Origin: Auxenochlorella pyrenoidosa
Lineage: Eukaryota; Chlorophyta; Trebouxiophyceae; Chlorellales; Chlorellaceae
Length of the DNA: 39,358 bases
Direction: 5' to 3'
NCBI GenBank assembly: GCA_001430745.1
Contig: KQ481983.1
Location: 637,545 to 676,902 of the forward strand
How positions within the stretch are numbered: position 1 is the first letter of the stretch; the number at the start of each line of letters is the position of its first letter. Positions 31,101-39,358 of this stretch are shown piece by piece. A model generated the notes under the pieces. The model made no database searches. It was given only the letters and a program-made list of their open reading frames with translations, and was not told the DNA's origin. The position numbers and the translations under genes are program-made.

Positions 31101-34100
31101 CAGGGAGACGAGCAGGGCGGTGCACGCTTCAGGCAGCAAATGGACTGTGCAGGGTGCGCCAAGCAGGCAGGAGGGCGGGAAAGCAGGCGGGCGGCAGGCG
31201 GGCGGGCAGGCACGTTTGCTGCAGGCATGGCGCCGGTGCCGCCCCCACCCTTGAAGCCGTTGGAGGACAGGTCCCTGCAGTGCCAGCAGCACAACAAACG
31301 TGAAAACGTGAGATGTAGAACGACTCCCAAAGCAGGAGCAGCAGGCAATCCAAACGAGGGGAGCAGCCACGGCCCCAGGCAAACAGCACCAGGAGCGCAG
31401 CGCAGCCGACCGGGCCAGCCCTTGCGATCAGGGAGCTGGCAGGCACCAGTGTAAGACTGCCAACTCACAGGCTGCGGAGCTTCGGATTGAGCCATGTGTC
31501 TGGCAGGAAGCCTGCAGGGGCGGCGTGCCCAAACAAATCGTGGGCCTGGCGGCGCCCGCAGCGGCAGGGGGTGCGGCTGCGTTGCCGGCCAGGGCGTCGT
31601 CGCTGGCCGTCTGGGAGCGGCTGCGGCCCAGCACGGGGCTCTGGGACGGCGTCGCTGCATCCTCTCTGCCTGCGGGGCTGGCACCCGGCCTGGCACGCGG
31701 CCACCTGTCTCACCTCCGACCGAGCAGCGGCTGAGGGACAGGACCTCCAGCTGCAGGAAGCCCAGCCTCCACCAGGGGTCGGGCAGGCCTCGCACTGCAC
31801 AAGCAGAAAGGGAAGAAGAAGAAAAAGAAGTGGGACTGTGTCGCGAGTTCTTTGCTGTTAGACAGAATCTAAGCCCAGACAAGCAAGCAAGCAAGCGACA
31901 CACTTGGGTGACTGACAGCAGACCACAGCTTTCTGTAACTTTAGGCGGCAGCGCTGCAGAGCGAGCGGGCCCCATCATGCGGCGGCAGCGGCATGTGCCC
32001 CCCGCACTTGCCTCCGCCTGGGGGCGTGCCAGGGTCCACGCCGGTGGTTGGGCTGCTGCCAGGCGCGGCGGGCTGGCCCTGGCCCGCGAGGGAAAATGGC
32101 ATCAAGGCGCCGCTCAGATCCCTGCGGCAGTGGGGGGGCAAACAAAGCAGAGTAGGGACCGAGGCCTGCCCGCATGCGAACGCGGCCAGGCAGGCAGGAG
32201 AGGGGAGCACAGAGGCGGGGCAACAGGGGTGCAGAGAACGCCCCCACCGCAGCTGCAGGCAGCTCACAGGACGCGGAGGGACGGGAACGCCCGGGGGTTG
32301 CCCCTGCAGGGCTCGCAAGGACAAGCCAGAGGGAGGGGTGTCACCTCCTGACAGGGATGCCGAGGGATGCAGGGAGCAAACCGTGGCGCAAGCATGCGCC
32401 ACAGCGCACAGGCATGGGTGGGCTTGCACCGCAGGACGGCTCGGCACCGGACAACGCATGCGGCTGCCGGGCAAGGGCCGCCGCCCCTCGCACCACCCGT
32501 CTGGGAGGGGTCCAATGAAGGAGCCGCTGCGCACATTGTTCCCCAGCCGCCTGCGGTGAGTGGGGTGCGGGGGAACTTCTTTGCAGAGTCACTTCTGCCG
32601 ATGGCCCTTTGATCGTGGGCGCCTGCTGGGCTGCTCCCCGCACCCAGAATCAAACAGCACCAGGCAGCTCTCGGCCGCTCAAGCGTCGCAGGGGCGTGCT
32701 GACACTGCGGGCGCTAAGGCGGCGGCAGCCGGCATGCAGCATGCGGTCAGGGCAGCGGCCAGTCGGCGCACAGGAGGCGCAGGCTGGGAAAGGAATTGGT
32801 GTCGCCCCAGGCCTGCGGCAGCGTGCCGTCAATGTTCATGCCCAGAACGGTCAGCGCCTGGAGCGGGCTGCAGGGTTGAGGGGCAGCGCAGGCGCGGTCG
32901 AGGGCGGCACGGGCGACAGGTGAAAGACGACAGGCTGGCGTCATTGGGAGGGGCGGGGCTTGGGGCACGACCAGTACTGCACACAGCATGCACAGCTCGG
33001 CTTGTCTGGCAGAAAGGCAAAGCGGAGGTGGGCCTGCCCCACATGCAGAGCCCAGCCAGCACAGCCGGCTTGCCATTTGCTGAAGCCAGTTGGCTTGCAA
33101 GCGCCACAGCAAGCAGCGGAAGCGAGCAGCCGGCGGGCGCGCCACGCGCCTGCTGTGCTGCTGCAATGGCGGCAGCAGGCACTCACGCGAGCTTAGCCAG
33201 TTCATAGGCCAGAGACCCCTCTGCTGCGGGCGAGGCGCATGCTTCTCCGACAGGAGGTGTGACGCTGGCATCGCACGCGATCGACCTGCGGGTGGGAGCA
33301 CGGACAGGTGTCACGGCGTGCAGAAGGCATGCACGACTCGAGGCGTCGGGCAACAGGAAGATGTCTTTTTGACAAGATGCACGCACGGACAGCGATGGGG
33401 GAAGCAGGACGAACTGGCGCGGCCAGATGGCGCCGGCGGTTCGCAACCGGGAGAGAGCGTGGGGGCGTGCACAGCGCGCACGACTCACAGGTTGAAACCC
33501 TTTGTGACGTCGCCCCCAGGGCCGGCGGCGCACTGAATGCCGCTCCAGTTGCAGATGCTGGAGACGTTGTCCCAGCCTCTCCAGCCCTGGTTGCGCTGGA
33601 AATCGTCCCAGTTGAGGATGGCCTTTCGCTGCTCCAGCAGTGCGGCCCGGATCTCTGGCTCGCTTGTCGCCAGGGCTGGCGCAAAGGGGAGGGCAGGAGG
33701 GTTGCGTGTGAGGGGTGGGGGGTCCCTGGCGAGGCTGCCTTTCCTGTGTGCGGTTGTTGCGAGGCTGGGGAGCAGGCGAGGTTCATGGGGCAGGGCTCAG
33801 CGGGCGCAGGCCGGGGGAAGCTGCGCCGCCGCCGCTCAGCAGCGCCGCCTGTGTGCCACCAGGGTGAGCGGCACCCGAGGCCCGGCGCCGGTCGAACATG
33901 CACCACGATCGTACCAAAATACAATTGCGTGGCAGCAACATGCTCTCGGAGGCGGGGTACTGCTCCACGAGCTTGGCACCAAGCAAACGAAGTGTCCCGG
34001 CCGTCCGCCTCCTTCGCATCACTCACCAACTTCGGGTCCTGCTGGCTGGGCAAGCGTCGCCCTGGCAAAGAGCAGAAGCACCAGCAGGGGCGCGAGCTGC

Positions 34101-34132
34101 TCTCTGCTTTGCGCAGCTCTGCGCCGCTCCAT
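25193..34132 (-). CDS. LRR receptor-like kinase with Raf/MLK-type kinase domain
   Basis: Twenty-eight exons join in phase to about 950 residues: 34132-34027, 33675-33489, 33285-33187, 32867-32772, 32550-32494, 32303-32268, 32121-32012, 31794-31714, 31511-31469, 31274-31249, 31096-31045, 30820-30792, 30637-30592, 30421-30310, 30155-30089, 29895-29845, 29652-29117, 28805-28716, 28487-28463, 28084-27986, 27772-27728, 27600-27574, 27309-27239, 27015-26898, 26637-26480, 26122-26069, 25836-25721, 25508-25193. Order: signal peptide (1-29, LAPLLVLLLFARATLA); Cys/Trp-containing N-cap (WDNVSSICNWSGIQC); about seven plant-type repeats (DLSSNGFKG, LTGSIPVEW); Cys-rich stalk; transmembrane helix about 388-413; 165-residue juxtamembrane linker; kinase 579-870 with GKGSFARV, Lys611, HRDVKSPN, DFN737-739, APE, ADVWAFG; Pro-rich tail. 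All catalytic residues are present, so active signalling from the cell surface is inferred; ligand unknown. The exon 14 donor and exon 7 end are uncertain. Introns 7, 24 and 25 appear to begin with GC. Confidence 0.88.
25840..25885 (-). repeat. G-rich tract in receptor-kinase intron 26
   Basis: The plus strand has GGGGTGGGGGTGGGTGG. On the sense strand it is a C-rich tract followed by CCCCCCAAAAG, an unusual AAAAG acceptor before exon 27. Confidence 0.6.
26638..26738 (-). repeat. Degenerate GGGATT/GGGGTTT repeat array in intron 24
   Basis: About 100 bases of imperfect GGGGATT, GGGGTTT and GGTTTTGGG units run up to the DFN-exon acceptor at 26638. On the sense strand it is a CCCAATCCCC-type pyrimidine-rich tract. 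Confidence 0.75.
28100..28160 (-). repeat. GGGGT and GT microsatellites in intron 19
   Basis: Four GGGGT units are followed by about eight TG units and TGCATGTGTATG. They lie directly upstream of receptor-kinase exon 20 on the sense strand and form a C-rich/AC-rich tract. Confidence 0.75.
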
Positions 34133-34696
34133 GGCCGAAAGCGCACTCTGTCAGCCACAATTGAACGACGCGATGGCGCTTGTGCCTCCCCGGCATGTGA
34201 CATGGGCCCGGTGGGCAGCTGCCTGTCCTGCTGCCGGCTGGCCGTGAGGATGGCAAACTTCAGGCCTGCATTGCGCACAGTTGTGCCTCGGCTCCAGCCA
34301 CATAGCCGGCACTTCACCATCACAGACTTGCCAGGCTCTGGCATTTATGCAGCCCATGCACAGGCCCAATACAGACCCAGTACAGCCAAGAGGCCCACCA
34401 GGCCGCTGCTCTCTGCATGCCCTGCGCACGTGAGGGTGCACCCAAGGGCATAGGATACCTCTGGCTGCGCCTTGAGCTCAACTTCTGTGCTTCTGACAGT
34501 TCTACAGCGCTAGTTGAGAGCCGGTGCAGCGCTACAGTCCCACATATTTGCACACCTCAATGCAGGTGCTGGAATGAAAGAGGCCAGGTGCACAGGGCAA
34601 TTGGGGCGGTGCAGATCCGCACCCACATTCGCGTGGGCATTAAATTGGCAGATCCGGTCAGCACGCTCTTGGCGCTGCCAGGATGGACCACACCCC
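34133..34696. other. Intergenic region upstream of the receptor kinase
   Basis: About 560 bases between the stop of the glycerol-3-phosphate dehydrogenase gene and the start of the receptor kinase, both on the minus strand. It should hold the first gene's 3' UTR and the second gene's promoter. No TATA box, poly(A) signal or extra gene is convincing. Confidence 0.4.
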
Positions 34697-37600
34697 TCAG
34701 CCCGCCGTGGCTGCCGCCGCTGCCGCAACCGCCTCATGTGTGGGCGAGTCGAAGGTCTGCAGGAAGGCGAGCGCGCGCTGCAGCTCCTTGTGCGCTCGCC
34801 GCCGGCTCCACCCCTTCTCTGCCGCCATGAGCTCGACCACCTGGCGCAGGGGCGGGGTGGGGTGGGCAATGGGGTGGGTTGGGGGCGGGGAGGGGGTGCG
34901 TTGGGGAGCGGGGTAGAATGTTGGCGGTGTGGGTGGAGGGTGCTTTCCCTGGAACCCTCAGGCGGACAGCAGGGCTGCCGGGACCCGGCCCTCCTCTGTC
35001 GGCGCCGGCCCAACATTAGTGCACGCGCGTGCACAGGCCCCCGTGGGTGCAACAGCAGGGAACACCCATCGGACTGCGCCGGACCCCGAGCAGCGTCCGC
35101 AACGCCTGCAGCACGGCACCGCGCGCGCCGCCGCGACAGCCGGGGCTCAGGCTCTCCCTCATGCCCCCCTGGGGGTGGGACCTCGCAGGCCTTGCTCTCC
35201 AGCCCCACCTTTGGCAGTGCCTGCTCGCAGGCGCGCTTGTCCAGGAAGGCCAGGCGGGTACGGCGGGCGATGAAGTCCTCTGGCGTCTCGCAGTACTCTT
35301 GGTGCACTGGGGGACAGACAGGGGGTGGGGCGTGCAGGCAGGCGAGCACGTGGGGGGAGGGAGAGGGGCTGAGGCGGGGGCGTGCACGGTTTAAACTGCA
35401 AGGCGCTCCTGCACGCCCGCAAGTAGCTGTGGAGGCCGCTGGCGCCCGTGCGCTGGAGCCAGGCGCCGCTGCGCCTGTGTTGCAGGCTCTGCCGCGGCGG
35501 GACGGCCCACACACGCAAGCGGCTGGGCAGCAGCAGGAAAGGCGGCCGGGCGCGCGCACGCAGCCCTGCGGGAGGGCAGGCGGGCAGGGGGGCAGGGAAC
35601 GCGCACAGCACGCACCCGCGTACACAACCTCTGCCTCCAGAATGGGGTAGCCGCGCACGATGCGCCGCCCAAGCTTGCGCTGCTCCGCGATGCGCGTGAT
35701 CTCGCCGGCGCGGTCGCCGTAAGAGGCTGCAGCCCACGGGCGGCGAGAAGGGGCAGGCGGGGCAGAGGCTTCAGCCTGAGAGAGAAATGCCAGTGCAGGC
35801 GCCGTGAGCAACCCTGGTTTGCCAGTGGGCTGCAGGCTGTCCAGGCCTCCGGCCGAGCTGCTGGCATCCCCCCGTGCAGCTGCCCAGGGCTCCCAGCAAG
35901 CGGCACCTGCACGGCGCAACGAATGCTGGCCACGCGCCGGCGGCAGGGCGGCCCAGCGTGGCACTGCTGGCACCAGCAGGCAGGCAGGAAGGCCGGCGGG
36001 CACTCACCCACAAGGTACTTGGCAACGTGTGTGTCGATGGCGCCCGGCCGGTGCGGCACCACATAGTTCTGTGCGATCTCAGTGAAGAGCGCCGGGTAGA
36101 AGCCGTCTGCAGTGCACAGCAGGCGGGGCAGCAGTGCGTTTGGTATGGTTGGTACCATGGCGCATACGCGGCGGGCAGCTGGCGGGCCTGGTTGGTGGTG
36201 CCGAGGTGCTGCAAGGCTGTGCGCAATGCTCAGCACAACCAGGCGGCCTAGGCATGCCCACCCCTTCTGCTTCGTTGTTCACTAGGCAGGCAACCCAACA
36301 AACCCTCTTGATTGCCTCTGCCCAGCGGTGGCCAAAAGATTCCTCTCGAGCATCTAGCGCAGCCCGCTGCGCAGCGTAGCTGCCATCAACAGCCAGGCCT
36401 GCCTGAGCCGATCAGCTTGAGCATGTTGGTTGAGCAGGGCTGGGCGTGGTGCAGGCCCGCAGCCTCGACAGCCTTGTCCACTGCGTCCTGCGCCATCAGC
36501 CGATAGGTGGTCCACTTGCCGCCTGCAGGGCACAAGGGGGTGGTGGCATGGGGCACCGGTCATGGACGGCCAATGGTGCCCACACTGGCTGCTTGCAGGG
36601 CGGGGCACAGCAGGGCGGGGCAGGGAGACAAGGAGGCGGCGTGCCACGCACTTGGCGCCCTCTTTGCGACACGCCACATGGGGGGACAGAGGCAGGCTCC
36701 GCTTGCTCGCGGGAAACTGCCGGCAAGGGGGCTGCAGTGGCATGCTCCCTGTTTCCCAGCACCTGCCAACCCATGTCTCCCTGCCCCACCTGTGACCGTG
36801 ATGAGGCCATCGGGATCCTCGGTCACGATGTGGTCCCGCGAGGCGCTGGCAGTGTCTGCAGTGGGGCAGCCATGGTGTCTCCTGGGCAAGGGCGCGGCAG
36901 GCAGGAGTAGAGGGCTGCAGGACCGCACGTGTGCGCTGAGACCGCCTCCACCCAGCCTGCCTGCAACCCGCGCATTGCTGAGCAGCTACACTCGACATTC
37001 AGCCTGAATTCGGTTGGTATATTATGTTATAACGCCGCACCCTCTGCATTGGGGTCGAGCGCCAGCGGCCGGATGCCGCTCCAAGCCGACTGCACGTCGG
37101 AGCGCCGCACCTGCAGGGCAGGGCAGCGTCAGGGCAGCATCACCACCAGGGGCCAGGGCAGACGCATTGATGCCACGTGCAGACTGTGTTGCATGGGTGC
37201 AGCAAAATCAGCATGGGCAATCGCGTCCAAGCGCGGATGGGGTGGTGGTGGTGTGTGTGTATGCGTTGTGGGGTGGTGTGTGTTTAGGGGGGGTGGGGTG
37301 TTCAAACAGGGCGGGAGGAGCAGCAGGCACCTTGACGGTGAGGTAGTCTGCGATGGCATCCAGGATGAAACGGATCTCCTCCTCGGTCGGCTGCAGGATG
37401 AAGCAAGCAAGGCCGGGGCAGGGCCGCGGCGTCAAAGCGGACGCGGGCGGGCGGCGGCGCAAGCAAGGCTGGGGCAGGGCCGGCAGCGTCTCCAAGCGTG
37501 CACGCGTGCAATGCGCCGTTCACGTGTCTACGGAAGCGGCGACGCCGCCCGTGGGCCCGGCAAGCCCGGCCCAGGGGCTGCGCGCAAAGAGGCTGCGCTA

Positions 37601-39358
37601 GGAGCGCAGCGCAGCAGCCAGCAAGGCCAGCAAAAGCAGGGCTGTTCATGTGATCTGGTTTTGATTCCGGTTCTGGCTCTGGTTCTGGGCACCTGGGGGG
37701 TCATGGTGATGTCAGAGGAGCTGTCAGTGGTGCCGGCGATGGTCTGGTCCAGCCAGGGCAGCATGAACACCACCCTGCCGTCCTTGGTCTTGGGCACAAT
37801 CATGCCCACTGCAGACAGGGACGCGGCGGGCGGGTGGGAGGTGGGCGACAGTGGGGCAGAGGGCGGGCGGTGAGCAATCATGCCCGCTGCAGGCAGGGAA
37901 GCGGGGCAGGCGGCGAGCACGCGGCAATGGCAATTCTGGTGGGGTGTATCAAATGGAAGGTGAGTGAACCCAAAAGACCAGGCTGATGCTGGGCGCTTTG
38001 CAGAGCAGGGAAGAGGGCGGCCTTGTGGGCCCTGAGAGGCTTTGGCATCCCTTTGGTGCCTGCTGTGCCCCCCGACCAGCCGTTTGCGGGGCCCAGCCCA
38101 CGCCAGCGCGACCCACCATTCTCGGGAGAGTAGTAGTCTGGCAGGGTGACGTGCACCCCCGAGCTCGGCATGATCATCTTCTGGGCGTTGGGCTGCAGGG
38201 GCAGGTGATGGATGGGCAGTGCGGGCAGGAAATTGAGGGGCGGAAGCCAGGGCAAGGCGTCCAGCCGGTGGCCAAGCCCAGGATCAGCGAGTGACGGGCT
38301 GGGAGGAGAGGAGCGGAAGCCGGGTCATGGTGTCTAGCCGGTGGCGGAACCTAGGATTTTGCCCGCAGTCCAGGGATAAGACTCTCTCCCTCACAGAGCA
38401 GCGCTCACACCTGCGACAGCTGGCGCACTTCGTCCGAGAAGGGCCCCGCGGCGTTGATGACTGCTCGGGCATACACATCGTGCTGCTTGCCGGCCAGGTT
38501 GTCGCGAACGGTGGCACCCACCACCTTGCCCTCACTGTCCTGCACGGGCAGCGCTGGAAGTGGCAGACGTTACACGCGCTGCTTGGTTGCTACTGTCTGT
38601 GCCATGTGGCACCCCTGGCTTGGCAGAGGATGGGGAAGGGAGTGCAGCCTTACGATGGGCGCAGCAGGCAGCTGCCTCCCCTGCCAATGAAGCTCCCTCC
38701 CATGTAGCACGGCCTGCCGCCCAGCAGCGTGCACCCCCCCTGGAGAGCAGCTTTGCCAATCGCGGCAGACGCCCAGGCAGCTGCACGTGTGCGTGGCTGC
38801 CTGGGGTTGCCTGAAGGTGAGCCACCGTGCCTCCTCACCCCAAATCCTTCGTAAGATCACCGACAGGGCACCCACCTTGAGCAGCCTGACCACCTCTGTG
38901 TGGTTCAGCACCGTCGCCCCCGCAAGCGCCGCCGTGCAGGCCAGCGCCACCGCGAGGCGCGAGTCGTTGAACTGCCCGTCGTGATACACGATGGCCCCCT
39001 TCAGGCTCTTGCCGTCGGCGCGGTGCGAGCAGAGCGTGGGGAAGCGGGACAGCGCCTGCGAGGATGGCGCAGGGGCGGGGGGGCGCGGGGAGGCGGGGAG
39101 GCACACCGTGGGGGCGGAGCAGGGGGGAGCTATCCAGGCACGGCCTGCTGCTGTTTGGCCTGCGGGTGCCTGCAGGGCACCCACGAGGCCCGAGGCAGAC
39201 ACAGCGCCTTTGTGAGGGCGGCTGCCTGCCGCCAGGCGGCGGCTGCCGCGCACCTGCGCGGGCGTCAGGTAGCGGCACCACTCCAGGCCGCGGCTGCCTG
39301 CAATCAGGTCGTACATGCGCAGCCCCACCCAGAAGTAGGGGGCCTCCCACCACTTGTA
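34697..39358 (-). CDS. SDP6: FAD-dependent glycerol-3-phosphate dehydrogenase, mitochondrial (N-terminus beyond right edge)
   Basis: Thirteen exons are visible (39358-39254, 39055-38876, 38539-38411, 38192-38117, 37808-37693, 37390-37331, 37110-37041, 36855-36790, 36522-36403, 36106-36008, 35726-35616, 35306-35209, 34840-34697), 457 residues in phase. The enzyme, on the outer face of the mitochondrial inner membrane, oxidises glycerol 3-phosphate to dihydroxyacetone phosphate and reduces ubiquinone. Family blocks in order: APYFWVGLRMYDLIAG, YHDGQFNDSRLAVALACTAA, INAAGPFSDEVRQ, MPSSGVHVTLPDYYSPEN, GMIVPKTKDGRVVFMLPW, AGTTDSSSDI, SAWSGIRPLALDP, SRDHIVTEDPDGLITVTGGK, EYCETPEDFIARRTRLAFLD, then the C-terminal ELQRALAFL helix. 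No EF-hand follows, as in plant enzymes and unlike animal GPD2. The FAD-binding Gly motif is off the edge. One intron seems to start with GC (TCA-G|GCAGGC at 36402). Confidence 0.96.
34841..34915 (-). repeat. G-rich tract in the last intron of the glycerol-3-phosphate dehydrogenase gene
   Basis: The plus strand has repeated GGGG(T/C)GGGG runs directly next to the last exon. On the sense strand it is the C-rich pyrimidine tract ending in GCGCCAG at 34841. Confidence 0.6.
37403..37500 (-). repeat. 56-bp direct repeat in an intron
   Basis: Two copies of a unit starting GCAAGCAAGG and followed by C/TGGGGCAGGGCCG begin at 37403 and 37459, in the intron between the exons at 37693 and 37390. Confidence 0.7.
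37793..37912 (-). repeat. Tandem duplication containing a 3' splice site
   Basis: The block CAATCATGCCCACTGCAGAC at 37797, which includes the true acceptor and the first exon codons, recurs about 80 bases upstream in the sense direction as CAATCATGCCCGCTGCAGGC (37876). Both have a CTGCAG acceptor and the start of GCATGATTG. Confidence 0.8.

Noticed and set aside
25193..39358. Fusion of the receptor kinase and glycerol-3-phosphate dehydrogenase into one gene
   Set aside because: The dehydrogenase ends with a proper TGA at 34697, and the kinase starts with a signal peptide 565 bases later.
1..39358. CRISPR arrays, bacterial operons, tRNA/rRNA genes, transposases or reverse transcriptases
   Set aside because: None was recognised. 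Repeats are simple-sequence tracts or the local gene triplication, and gene structure is clearly eukaryotic.

Overview
This is nuclear DNA of a GC-rich, intron-dense eukaryote, most likely a chlorophyte green alga, possibly of the Chlorella/Trebouxiophyceae type. The evidence is strongly G/C-ending codons, genes cut into many short phase-consistent exons, pyrimidine-rich 3' splice sites ending in CTGCAG, a TGTAA-type poly(A) signal, and a plant/algal gene set (mitochondrial complex I 51 kDa subunit, plant-type FAD glycerol-3-phosphate dehydrogenase, CG-1 DNA-binding domain). The taxon is inferred. All gene models below were assembled by hand from splice sites, reading phase and family conservation. 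One scaffold gap (286 N, 12523-12808) falls inside an intron.

Layout, left to right: (1) 1-1627, minus: the 5' part of an unrecognised disordered protein running off the left edge. (2) 2114-3705, plus: a coiled-coil protein. (3) 4065-8403, minus: a CG-1 (CAMTA-type) DNA-binding protein whose C-terminal half is a Gln-rich coiled coil. (4) 9603-14245, plus: NDUFV1, the FMN/NADH/4Fe-4S subunit of complex I, 12 exons. (5) 15225-18621, plus: a secreted alpha/beta-hydrolase-like protein of unknown function, 12 exons. (6) 19114-23879, minus: three tandem paralogues of a small single-pass membrane protein, separated by eroded copies of the 3' end of the next gene. (7) 25193-34132, minus: a complete receptor-like kinase of 28 exons and about 950 aa, with signal peptide, about seven plant-type leucine-rich repeats, one transmembrane helix and a Raf/MLK-like kinase domain. 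(8) 34697-39358, minus: the C-terminal 457 residues of mitochondrial FAD-dependent glycerol-3-phosphate dehydrogenase, running off the right edge.

NDUFV1 and the glycerol-3-phosphate dehydrogenase both deliver electrons to mitochondrial ubiquinone. The other genes show no shared pathway, and these are ordinary independently transcribed eukaryotic loci. The most notable points are the LRR-Raf/MLK receptor kinase and its alternating micro-exons, six apparent GC-AG introns among about 79, a segmental triplication that joins a receptor-kinase tail to a small membrane-protein gene, and two tandem duplications that copied splice sites.
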